From assembly GCA_019915015.1 (NCBI GenBank), contig JAHBBC010000009.1, positions 1,178,001-1,242,000 on the forward strand: a DNA stretch of 64,000 nt. Reading direction: 5' to 3'. Source of the stretch: Auriscalpium vulgare. Taxonomy: Eukaryota > Basidiomycota > Agaricomycetes > Russulales > Auriscalpiaceae. A model generated the notes under the pieces. That model was not told where the DNA came from and ran no database searches. It saw only the letters and a program-made list of their open reading frames with translations. Both the position numbers and the translations under genes were made by a program. Below are positions 11,605 through 21,807 of this stretch, in pieces; within the stretch, counting starts at the first letter, position 1, and each line of letters starts with the position of its first letter.

Positions 11605-12710
11605 ATGCTGCCCGATCGGCGATGCGTCAACGCTGGGTTGAGCCTGTTGGCTCAAACATACAACACGGTTCGTCATCAGCGAGCCACTTCTGGTGTTCAT
11701 ATTTCTAACTCCCGGTCCGTTGACAGCTCAAGCCATCCCTTCAACACTTTGCGCGACCAGTTCGTTGGTCGGGCGCTGTCCCATCCAATAACCTTGTCCC
11801 AGCTTATAGCGCTCGATATTGACACTGAGACTCTCGCACGGCGTGTCACCACTTGGTTGTCGCATCCGCTATTCACTGTATGAGCTCATGTTCCAGCTGC
11901 TGAGAAGCATACAAAGCGTCCCAATGGCGAACGTGACGCATGCCGCTGTCAACCCAAGACGAAGGCTTCGTCTGCTCGTATCCGTGTCAAAGCTGGCGAC
12001 ATTGAACCGTTCATGTTGCCACTGTTGTGAGTCATTATGTCTACAACAGCACGTTCACAACCATGCGTACATGGTACCAGAATCGCTTCGACGAATGGGC
12101 AAACCGGCTCCCACCCGAAGATCGAATTCAGTGAAACTTCGTTTGGAGCGAAGCTTACAGGAGCCGTACAGTACGGTAGTATGGGTTCGGTGGCCGTGGC
12201 CGTCTTCTGCGCCAATAAACAACGTGGAATTGACCTTCTCATTCCTTTCTTATACGACGAGCGTTTGCAACAGTTCAATGTCGCTGCATTTCTGGAGCAA
12301 ACGAAGAACGACGCGGCCATCACGGATACCATTCGCACCGCCCTCTTCACCGCCGTGAACCCGTACCAAGTCTGTTTCTTCGAGAAGGATGAGCGGGACC
12401 CTGTGCCCGACATCTGCATCGACAACGCCAATTGCATCCCCCCCGACCGTGTGTCAAGGTGCAAACACGTGGTGCACGTCATACAACCTTCGACAATACA
12501 TCCTGGAACATCTGGATGGCCGGCGTCTCGCATGGGACTTTCCGTCCGATCGAGCCCCATCAGGTCGGTATCTACCAAGAGTCATTGGAACACACAATGG
12601 ACAATGCACCCAGATATGGTCGCCCAAAACTAGACGGCGCGCCCGACGGTGCGGAGGATGGCAGCCCGCTGGCATGGGTGGCCATCCGGACCACTGGCGC
12701 TAGTTCATGA
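11605..12710 (+). CDS. Unrecognised spliced gene
   Basis: Several blocks read as real protein: DQFVGRALSHPITLSQLIALD followed by TETLARRVTTWLSHPLF (11,755-11,880); MRTWYQNRFDEWANRLPPED (about 12,063-12,130); a long segment with GAVQYGSMGSVAVAVF, LLIPFLYDERLQQF and KNDAAITDTIRTALF, then CFFEKDERDPVPDICIDN (12,135-12,450); and a final exon ending at 12,710. They lie in different frames and need at least three introns, whose exact ends I cannot fix. The final exon has two competing frames; the one with NIWMAGVSHGTF and YGRPKLDGAPDGAEDG is more protein-like. Cys residues in ICIDNANCIPP could bind metal or form disulphides. I do not recognise the family; the start and end are approximate. Confidence 0.45.
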
Positions 12711-13039
12711 CCTTCTCCGACGACATGTCCGGAGTTTTGGAAGACGAGGAGGAGACCAAGGACGTTGTCATGGAAGATCTGTGGCTCACAATTCGGGCGG
12801 CTGTTGTCTCCACTCTCTTCGTTCATGTACTCATAACGATTGACCCTGTACGACCAATGTACGACCCATGTATCTCAGCCGTGTTTGTTCGTTGTCACGC
12901 TCCAAACGAACTGCCGCCCTGATAGGCAGCGGCCGTTGTCAGGGCGCTACGCGAGCCCGTCCGATGACCTGCCCTAAAGGTGCGCCATGTCGAGTCGGAC
13001 TCGCCTGGTGCTCGCTCACTTGCCCTACCCCACCATTCA
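12711..13039. other. Short spacer between the 12 kb gene and the EMC5-flank relic
   Basis: No gene supported. Small open frames overlap on both strands. Confidence 0.3.
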
Positions 13040-13129
13040 TGATATCACAAGCGCACAGTACTTTGTGAAGCATGACACGGGGAACGGCGCTGGGAGTCAT
13101 AGTAGAAGTAGGTGAGTACATGATGTCGG
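13040..13129 (+). repeat. Left half of a decayed duplicate of the EMC5 3' region
   Basis: TTTGTGA...CACGGGG...GGCGCTGGGAG...TAGGTGAGTA here follows the same order as the last EMC5 exon and its flank (11,205-11,280), with indels. The match resumes after the KDZ element at 21,394. The copy cannot encode EMC5. It includes the left target duplication GATGTCGG at 13122-13129. Confidence 0.55.
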
Positions 13130-13398
13130 CACCTGTCCTTCCCACAGTACAGGCTAAAGTAAGCACGTCGGAGAGACTCTCCGTCGCGCTTACTTTAGCA
13201 GGTAGTTAGCGTGTCCTGCCTACAAAAGATCGAGCGGAATAGCACCCACCTAGCTACCCTTTCGAGCCGTAGTGATGGGTGATCTTGATGAGCTGTCACT
13301 GCGTGTCAGCAGCACGCGCGTGTTCCTTCCCGTTATATTTAGGCATCGGGTCTGGACCGTCGGAGCCCCGGATCAGCTCCGGATCTTAGGGATCTCGG
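13130..13398 (+). repeat. Left terminal inverted repeat of KDZ copy A
   Basis: Complementary to 21125-21393. Identity stops after GGATCTCGG. It contains a 47-bp subterminal palindrome at 13153-13199. Confidence 0.93.
13153..13199. repeat. Subterminal palindrome inside the KDZ terminal repeat
   Basis: Two 23-nt arms around one A at 13176. Outer arms are GCTAAAGTAAGC and GCTTACTTTAGC; inner arms are GGAGAG and CTCTCC, with two mismatched positions. It is repeated in all four terminal repeats. It could be a transposase binding or hairpin site. Confidence 0.85.
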
Positions 13399-13582
13399 CG
13401 CTTCGTCGGAGCGCAGGGCCGGCAAATGTAAAGTACACGACAAAACACCGATAATATTCGTACGCCCCGCATTATGGCACTATACACTGTAACGAGGGAC
13501 AAGAAATACATCAAATTGAATAAGAATACATGCCGCCGAGTCCCACGGAGAGGGGACAACGGACGGCGACGCAACGGCCCTT

Positions 13583-15396
13583 CTACTCGTCGTCGAGAGG
13601 CAGCCCCAACGGGTTGTAGCCCAGTGGGCCATCACCCAAGTCCACGTACCCGAAGAGCTGCTGCGCAGACGTGGGAGTGGGTTTCCAGGGAAGATGGAGG
13701 CCACCTGTGGAGTGTCCGGGTCAATAACACGTCATTGAGTCTATGTAATGAAGTCGCTGCTCACCTTGTGTACTGTCATCGTCTCCCATCAATCCTCCAA
13801 GGCCGTCCTCGTACAGAGAGGACATGAGGGAGCCAATCTCCGGCACGGAGACCTCTGGAAAGTGGACCTCGGGTAAATGCGATGCGCCGGGAGAGGTCGT
13901 CGAGGATGCCGCTGGGAACTGCAGGTCCCAGTCAGTGGAGAGGGGAGAAGAGGGCGCGCGCGATGAGATCAAAGAGGGGAGGGATGAGAGTGCGGGAGGC
14001 GAGGAACGCGTGGGGGACGGAGGCAATGGGGAAGGCGATGGCGAAAGGGAAGGAGATGGGGCTTTCCGGGCCTTCTTTTTAGGTTGGGCGTTCTCCGAGT
14101 CGTCGTCGCGTGGCCGCTTCGTGTTTTTATCCTTGCGTACCTTCCGCCGGGGAATTTCGCCGGTCTCAATGGCATTCTCTCGATTCCGGAACTCCTCGTT
14201 GAACTCTTCGTCACTAATGGGAGCCCAGTGAATTGCGCCGTTGTACCAGAGCCTGCTCAGCTCCTCGGCGAGATGTTTTGAGGGTGCGGCACGGCTCAGG
14301 GACGCGAAGGTGATATGCTCTGGCCAGCCCTTGATCTGGACCCGGTGTTTGCTGACGATATCCCAGTGGGAGCCGAACCGCCACTTGATGTCTCGCCTGC
14401 CGACGATATCACCTGATTGACAAGCCATCAGAAGCGTACCAGACTTGTGGAAATATTACTTACGAAGCTGCTCGTCGATGAATTTTCCCAGCGCCTCACG
14501 AAGTTCCTCAACGGACCGAATCGCCTTGCCGCTGCCTGTTCCGCCGCAAAATGAGATCAATAAATTTAGCAAGACACGAAGCATCGTACCTGCGAGACCT
14601 TGGATGCCGAAGCCTTCCATTCGGGTGAGGAGGTCTTGCGGATCCATCAACAGGACTTGCGTGATGAAGTCAACGAGCTGGGGGGTAGCGAACGCGACGG
14701 GGTTGTATTTGATTGACGAATTTCCTCGTACGAGGAACAGCATGGCCTCGATGCCCGTGCGCGCGCGCAACGCGTTAAGCTAGTCGACAGAGATCAGAGC
14801 CATATTCCCATGCGTAACCGAAAGAATGGCACTTACCTCATCGATTAATTTCGTGGCCGTGGACGCCGCATCGTTTGTCTTGGAGCGTGAACTGACCCAT
14901 TCGCCAGTTTTCCTAGTCTCCAGGTGCGCCCGGTGCTCTTTGAGAACACTTGCCTTCTCCTCGTTAGTGAGCAAGGCGTACGCGGCCCTGCGCTGCTTCG
15001 AAAGCTGCCCTATCGACACGCCGGCTACAACACATGTCAGGAATGAGAGTAATAAGAAGCCGGCAATTACTCACTTGCGTGATTGTCTCGGCCTTCCTTC
15101 CATTGGTACGCGCTCCAGGCACTGCTTACCTCGTGCTTACCGCGGCTCAGACCGCCGCGGCCGATATGAAGCGCCGTTTCGACCTTGTGAGGGACCTTTG
15201 AATGCCTTTCGGCCAAATCGTCCGTGCGCTTCCTGACGTCGGCCGCCAACGCGTCGACATCATCAAGGTACGCGCCGGTCTTGATTTTACGCGTCTCGTT
15301 GAGCTGGGCAAGCGCCTCCTTGGAGAGCTTTGGTCGCGGCTTGTGCGGGATATGACCTTGGCGGTGCTTCGTGTTTGAAGGCTTTTTAGGCGACAT
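13583..15396 (-). CDS. KDZ accessory gene 3 (copy A), nuclear-protein-like, unrecognised
   Basis: It starts at the ATG at 15396 (MSPKKPSNTKHRQGHIPHKP, strongly basic). A helical Lys/Arg/Asp-rich segment follows, then SKQRRAAYALLTNEEKASVL, which loosely resembles an HMG-box helix. Next come TGIEAMLFLVRG, VDFITQVLLMDPQDLL and a conserved-looking block with WRFGSHWDIVSKHRVQIKGW and LWYNGAIHWAPISDEE. A basic nuclear-localisation-like cluster (KKKARKAPSPS) and a Ser/Pro-rich tail end in GYNPLGLPLDDE at 13583. At least five short introns are needed. The last (about 13,704-13,763) contains the only base that differs from copy B. Likely nuclear; its role in transposition or host control is unknown. 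No homology outside the element is visible here. Confidence 0.6.
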
Positions 15397-15568
15397 AGCG
15401 GGGATGTGGGCCGTGGCTTGCGGAGATGAGGAGACAAGGCCCGGAGGCTGTTGGCGACGCAATACACAGCCAAATACGTACACGTGACCGTGAATTTGCA
15501 CACACAAGTACTTATTTCTCAAGTACAACAAGATATGTAAAAACACTATTTAAACTACAATAACAGGC

Positions 15569-17075
15569 TCACCAGGACACCACCCAGCACGCACGACACG
15601 CACGACATAGTGACCGCGCAGCAGGTGGCCGTGCACTGGAGAATGCGTTGAGCAATACACGGAGCAAAGCAAAGGCATTACTTACACGCGAGCGCGCCGC
15701 AACCTTGATCCTCGGTTTCTTTGGCACCTGCGCCGTCGTAGCCTGCGCCTTCGGGCCGAAGATGGGCCCCTGGGTGTCGGAAAGCATAGCGGCCGCGATG
15801 GCGCGCGCTTTCGAATCCTCAAACCGCCAGTCATCGCGCATGACTGCAACCCAGCGCGGGGAGGGCATGTTGATGAGTGTGTTGAGCCGATCTTTGAAGT
15901 CGTCGCCGAGCCGATACTTGTCCATAGCAACTATTGTGCACGGCCCGATGCTCTCAGTGGGCGCCGGCAAGGAGGGGATGGCGGGACGAGGCACGGCGGG
16001 GGCAGAGCCGCGAGCGGCTGTTGTGAGGGATGTGACGGTCTCAGGGTTACCGCGTCGCCGTAAGCCGGTGAGTGCCGCGGGCTTGCGTGAGGGTGCGAGG
16101 GAGATGGGCCAGGGAAGACGTTGCCCAGGAGGCGCGGACGCTGCCAGTGGGGGAGAGTCGTCGATGTAGAGAGGTAGGGGTACGCCAGGGCCTGCAGACG
16201 CCGGTAGAGGAGGGGAATCGTCGATGTAGAGGGGAAGAGGCGTGTGGGGGCTTGCTTTTGAGCAACCGGGCAGGGAATTGCTTCGGCGCGCGCGGCCCTT
16301 CGGCTTCGTCCCCATGGACTCGAAGGCGAGTTCGTCCTTTGTTTTGTAGCTCCCAGCCGCCTGGGAATCCGGGCGTACACGCGGGAAGCACCGGAGGGCA
16401 CTGCCTGGGCGCACAGGACCAGGCAAGCTGTCCGGGAACACAGCAGCTGGAGGGATAGGAAGGGGAAGAGGTTGTTGGTTATCGGGAACGCCGGAGCGAG
16501 CGCGATACTCCTGGGCGCGCTGGAGGTACGGGTATGCGATCCGCGAGCGAAAGATCTCCGCAATCCTCACGATGTGCTTTTGCATGTCCTCGCCATGATT
16601 GGTGACCTCGCGTGGCGGGAGGTAGGCAAGGATGTCGATGTCTTGCGGGGAGATGGAAGGCTGCTGCGCGGTAAAGCCTGGGACATGGAAGAGAAGGCTG
16701 AAGCCCCCATCTACCCTGTCCAACGTTGTGACCTGTTCGCATTGTCAGTCCTCGCACGAACAGAAAACCAACCGAACATGTACTCACCGCGTCCAAAACA
16801 TCCCCCAGCGTATCCTGCACGGCCTCACTCTGCGAGCCCGGGCGACCAGCGGCGACACCTTTCGTATCTTCGTACAGGGTGAGATAGTCGATGTGGAGGC
16901 CGCCGGCTTTGAGGGAGTAGTGACGATTGTCGGCATGGGCGCCGGTGCGAAGAAGGGCCCTAGCGGCGGAGCCTGAGTACAGCCGAGGCTGCTTACTAGA
17001 GACAATGGATGTGATGGTTGTCGGGGTGTAGGGAGCGAAAGGTTCCTGACCCTGAGCTGAGCTCGGCTCAGCCAT
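15569..17075 (-). CDS. KDZ accessory gene 2 (copy A), Pro/Ser-rich protein, unrecognised
   Basis: The ATG at 17075 opens MAEPSSAQGQEPFAPYTPTT. An intron with GTGAGT joins VQDTLGDVLDA to VTTLDRVDGGFSLLFHVPGF, after which the frame is open to the stop at 15569. A near-terminal intron (GTAAGT) is possible. N-terminal half: a structured region with AYLPPREVTNHGEDMQKHIV and IAEIFRSRIAYPYLQRAQEY. Middle: a disordered Pro/Ser region with a tandem repeat of PLPLYIDDSPPL units. C-terminal half: CTIVAMDKYRLGDDFKDRLN followed by a basic tail. I do not recognise it. It sits between the transposase gene and gene 3, all in the same direction. Confidence 0.6.
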
Positions 17076-17444
17076 GGTGGTGGGAGAGAGTTGAACACGT
17101 CGGCGCCTAAATGAGCGCGCGGCCGCTGTGCAGATGCCCAGAAGTCCGCAGGGCAACCCACATCTTGTGCAGCTTGTCTGCCGACGTCCGGACCAGCCTG
17201 GGCATGTAGTAGTTGACTAGATAGACCTATTGACAAGTTTCCGAGGTGTGGGGGTTTCAAAGGTTTGAGCCGACTAGCCAAGTCGGAGCTGCATGCACAG
17301 ATGCTGGGTTCTGACTCTGAGCGCGTCGAGTCCTCGAGCATATCCTGGCACACTTCGGAAAATTTAATTTCCAACAAATCTCGAATTTAACAAGAGCCTT
17401 CATTGGGTGTCAAAACCACGATTGACGCATAAATTGTGCTCAGA

Positions 17445-20400
17445 TTACGACGTAATATCATGTACAAAATCCTCGAATGCTACGACCTCGGCTTCTTCAG
17501 CATCTTGCCTATCGTCAGCCTCACTATCTAAGATCTCCGAAACTACTGCGTCGTCTGGGGGTTCGAGTGCGCTAGTCGACGAGGTACCTCCCTCGGCTGG
17601 AGCGGCACGCCCAACACGTACCCCGAGGTCGTGTTGACCCGAATATTCCGGCATTTTCAGAATGGCCGCGAGACGACGCTCGTGGATCATGTTGATGGCC
17701 CTGCGCAGGTCCCATCGCCGCCCAATTTCGGCAGCAAGAGCCGGGTCTGATAGGGACGTCTCGGCAATTGCACGCCGGTAATCTTCGGCCTCGTCCCGGA
17801 TATGCGTGCGCAGGCGGCGGATTTCATTGTCACATCGCAGGAGCTCCTCACGAGCCCTCAGCAACTCAAGGTGCTGGAGAAGGAGGTCGCGGTGGGCAGG
17901 GTCCGCCCACTTCTCCCGGCGAACGTCGGTACGCGCCTCGCGGAGCAAGTCGAACTCGCCCAGGAAGCTGTAGTCGACAACTTCCTTCCATGAGAGAACA
18001 GGGCGTGGCGGCACCAGCTTCCTAGCCTGCGTGTTGTATTTGTCGAGTGCCGAGCGGATTGCGGCCGAGCGGCGCTTCAGGGCTGTTGCAATGTGGGTGC
18101 GCAGCTTGTAACCTGTCGTAAGATATGAGTAAGTACGCTGCGGAATCAGAGATACGGACGCACCTGTGCCAGCCATGTTGAGCTTCGTAAGCTCGAAGAG
18201 CCGCTGCACAACAAGCCGCTCGAGCTCATCGAGCGCCCTGCGGTACTTTCGCTCAACCGTCTGCGCCTTCACCGCACGGTACTCCTCGGAGTCCTCGTTC
18301 CACCGCTCGCCCGTCAGACCCAGCTGGTTTTCAAGCGACCCCACGTGGGCGTCCTTGTTCTCCAGTTTCCGGAGTTTTGTTGCAACGGCACGATTAGCCG
18401 CTATCATTGCCTTGTGGAGACCGGGAGTTGCGATGTTGAATCGCAGTTTCTCGACCGCGGCCCGTGCCTCGTTCCATTCTTCCCTGTGGACGCATCTCCA
18501 CGTTACTCATAAGTCGCGGCAAATGGAATTCACACCACGTACCTTGCAGTCGCGAGATCGCCGAGTGCTTCGAGGTATTGAAAACGGAGCGTCTCAGCGG
18601 GAGGCTCGGCATGGAGGCCCGCAAGATAGGCCTTTTCGGCCTCAATATATTGAGGGAAAGCATCGTCGCCGATGCCCAGCTCTTCCTGCCGCGCGCGAAT
18701 GTGGTCAGGGTAGACGGTTGTAATAGCCAGGGCCGCTCGGTAATGATTTGTGAGATAGCTACCTGAGAATTACATCAGTATATGACGACAGAGTGAAAAT
18801 TATTACTACGCACTGAGATTCGCGTATTTGTCCTCGTCCCAGAACGCGAAATGCTGTTCAATATCTTGCTGTCGATGAAATTTACTTGCATTCCGCGTGT
18901 TCGCCGCGAGAGCATTTGATGCGCCGAATACTCGTTCGCAGCCTTCGAAGTTGGCCTGCCCCATGCCTTTGACGTTCCTCGGGTGCCAGTGCAGTTGACA
19001 CGCGCGGTTGTGCGCATGACCATGGAATGAGCCAACAACGAGCCGGAACCGTTGGGCGGCTGCTCGCGGTCCGAGGGAGCTGGACGCCACGGTCTTTGAG
19101 AATGCGCAGCCGATATCATATCCGCAGGCAATGTCGGAGCCGTAGACTTCTAGGAGCTTGTCAACCACAGCCAAGGGATATTTTGCCCTTAATAACACGT
19201 AAGAAATAGTATGGATAGACTGGTGTGTGACGTACAGTTCCCCACTCTTAATCATATCACACATCAGGAGGATGGAGCCGTGCCGGCAACTCGCCAGAAA
19301 GACCCCGCTCTCTGCGAACATCGTCCACATGCGCTTGCGTTCTTCAGGGCCAGCGTTCACCCAGCGCTTCGTGCACTGAGTGTTGCCGTCTTCATCTTGC
19401 CATTCGTTGTTGCCATCTTCGTCGACAACGGCCGCGGGATCCGCTGTCTTCACTTGGTCCTGGCAAACGGCTTGTCACGTAGTGCTCAACGAAACGAATA
19501 TGTACACGTACCAATGATCCTTTTACTTCATCCTTGAACACGTCGACAGCCTCGGGGCTCAGCCAATAGTCGGACCGCGCCCGCCGCGTGTCGATCCGTT
19601 CCACTTGGTTGCGAACCGAGGCCTCTGTGCGCTTCAGTGAATTGTTACCGTCCATTTCACACATAAAAGAAAATTGCAAGGGAGGCTCGTCCTCGAGGGT
19701 GTAAAAACAAGCAGGGCACGTATTGAGCATACGCCAGTTGGGGGTGTCGCGCCCGAGGGCGGCACGGACGCGTCGCGTCACAGAATCGAGCACGTCGAGG
19801 TAGACGTCAAATGCGATGCGCAGCTGGTCGCATAGATAGCCGCGGTAAGGTACCTGAAAGGTGATGGTTACGTTCATTCGGTGAGACTCGGAGATATGTA
19901 CGCACATTATGTATGGCGCAGATAGCGCGAACCTGTGCTTGAATACTGAGCCGAGGATTGGCGCGGTGTATCTGGCGGTAGAGTTCGAGGGTGCGTATCG
20001 AAATGGCCACGGTTGGGTGCAGTGGGGCGCAGCCAAGGTACCCGGCTCGAACCATGGCGACGTTCGGGTAGACGTCCGTTGGTGATTGCACAAAGGTACG
20101 TTGCATGTGCTCTACACATGAATATCAGCTGTGCAGCGAAGCGAATAACGAGAGAACGTACCAAATATGTCGACCGTCTCAAGGGCAAACACTTGACCGT
20201 TGGTTTCTGCCCCAACTTCTCCAGGCGTTGCCGCGGTAGCCTCTGTCGAAGTCTGCGTGCACTTGTACTTGAGGTAGGCGTTGACAAGGGAGGGCAGTTG
20301 CATGGCCCACTGAGCGTTGCGGCGCTCGATACGATCGCGGCGGATACGATCATCCGACCGACAGCTACTATAGGTCACATTCAGTTCCAGGGGAAGGGAA

Positions 20401-20845
20401 TGTGAAGCTCACTAGATCGAGTTGGCGAGATCAACGACGAAATGTTGGAACATCTCGTACTCTCCGCCCTCGTGGCTGACTTGGGCTCCTTCCTGGCCAG
20501 GCGGGACGGATAGCATTGCACCTTGGTAGTCGGCACTGTCGAGGAGGTAGTCACGATCGACACCAGATGGCAGGTCCTCGTCCATGGCCGCAACAGCGTG
20601 CCGCTCTAACTGATCCATGCCTGAATGAACGGAAGTGAGAAAGAGAAAAAACAAATCTACTGCGACGCACCTGCAATGGCATTCGCCCGCTGCTTTGCAC
20701 TCTTCTCCTTCCTCTCTGCCTGCTTGCCCGGTCGCATATCCTCCCGGCGCATCCGACCACCATCACGGGACCCATACACCCTCGACTTGCTCGAAAGACC
20801 GTTGAAAGTTGGCTTGGACTTCTTCCTAGTGACTCCTGGGCTCAT
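17445..20845 (-). CDS. KDZ transposase with N-terminal CxC-type region (copy A)
   Basis: The ATG at 20845 opens MSPGVTRKKSKPTFNGLSSK. Exons then give RRDRIERRNAQWAMQLPSLV, VPYRGYLCDQLRIAFDVYLD and the cysteine-cluster signature NTCPACFYTLEDEP with EMDGNNSLKR. The catalytic part reads KYPLAVVDKLLEVYGSD, GYDIGCAF (near 19,110), GSFHGHAHNRACQLHWHP (near 19,015) and FEGCERVFGASNALA (near 18,940). These are the Asp, His-rich and Glu regions of the KDZ nuclease. A long helical C-terminus (18,407-17,445) ends in an acidic tail. Introns are short; a few boundaries are not fixed. All expected blocks are present without visible frame breaks, so the enzyme may be active. The gene is transcribed inward from the right terminal repeat. 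Confidence 0.9.
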
Positions 20846-21124
20846 TGTTGGTGGAGGACGGGGTACGTGAAGACGACAGGGAGGACTTGCCTTAGGCGCG
20901 AGGCGTTTGTTTATCATCACGTGCGTGCCAAATCTCATCTTATCTGCGATCATGATCTTCAACACATCACCTCATACTAAGCTAAGTATTCATATAGGTC
21001 TACACCCCGTCTACACCTGTAACCTGTCTAGGCACTCAGTGTACTGTATGATTTAGTTGAGAGGGCCTCTCGGACACTATCTTATCACACGGGGCAATGT
21101 TCCGAAGCACCGAGATCGGGGGCT

Positions 21125-21393
21125 CCGAGATCCCTAAGATCCGGAGCTGATCCGGGGCTCCGACGGTCCAGACCCGATGCCTAAATATAACGGGAAGGAA
21201 CACGCGCGTGCTGCTGACACGCAGTGACAGCTCATCAAGATCACCCATCACTACGGCTCGAAAGGGTAGCTAGGTGGGTGCTATTCTGCTCGATCTTTTG
21301 TAGGCAGGACACGCTAACTACCTGCTAAAGTAAGCGCGACGGAGAGTCTCTCCGACGTGCTTACTTTAGCCTGTACTGTGGGAAGGACAGGTG
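21125..21393 (-). repeat. Right terminal inverted repeat of KDZ copy A
   Basis: Reverse complement of 13130-13398. Followed directly by the target duplication GATGTCGG at 21394-21401. Confidence 0.93.
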
Positions 21394-21560
21394 GATGTCG
21401 GATGCTTATCCGTTCCCGCTTGACGATTCTCAGCTTAATTAACAGCGCACGTACACGGTACACGGGCATTTGTGGGCTCAAGAAATATATTACGCATCGC
21501 TATCAACCCTGCTCGAGGAGCCGAAAACGTAGGAGCCGAAAACGTACCTGTTGGAATTGC
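21394..21560 (+). repeat. Right half of the decayed duplicate of the EMC5 3' flank
   Basis: Blocks CCGTTCC-CTTGACGA, GTACAC-GG-ATT-GTGGGCTC, CGCATCGCTA and GAAAACGTACCTG occur in the same order and spacing as at 11,290-11,425. A small tandem doubling of GGAGCCGAAAACGTA is present only here. The KDZ copy split this duplicate in two. Confidence 0.7.
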
Positions 21561-21807
21561 TCAAAATGCACGACGCAGCGTCCTCCTGCATAGGTACGGC
21601 CAATGTCGTCGTTCGCATTCCACCCTCCATCGACAGCTCCCTCTCTGTCGCGCCTCTTGTGCCTGGGCTATGTCAACGCAAAGGCATGATACCTGTCACC
21701 CAGAAATTGGATACATGTCATACAGAAATCTGATAGAAATATGTAGTGCAGTACCGCAGTCCCAAGAATACGTACGTCAGGATGCACTCTGAGCAATTGT
21801 TAGCTAA

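Larger units (their letters stand above)
13130..21393 (-). mobile_element. KDZ DNA transposon, copy A (complete, 8,264 bp)
   Basis: The ends are CACCTGTCC and GGACAGGTG, within 269 bp terminal inverted repeats (13130-13398 and 21125-21393) that look identical by eye. The element is flanked by a perfect 8-bp direct repeat, GATGTCGG (13122-13129 and 21394-21401). An 8-bp target duplication, large size and a KDZ-domain gene together match the Kyakuja-Dileera-Zisupton superfamily. All three genes lie on the minus strand: the transposase first, then two accessory genes. Nothing in the transposase looks broken, so the element could be autonomous. The second copy at 39,466 has exactly the same length. 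Confidence 0.95.

Noticed and set aside
13130..21393. TET/JBP-type oxygenase gene expected in some fungal KDZ elements
   Set aside because: None of the three gene products shows the HxD...H iron-binding pattern in a plausible context.
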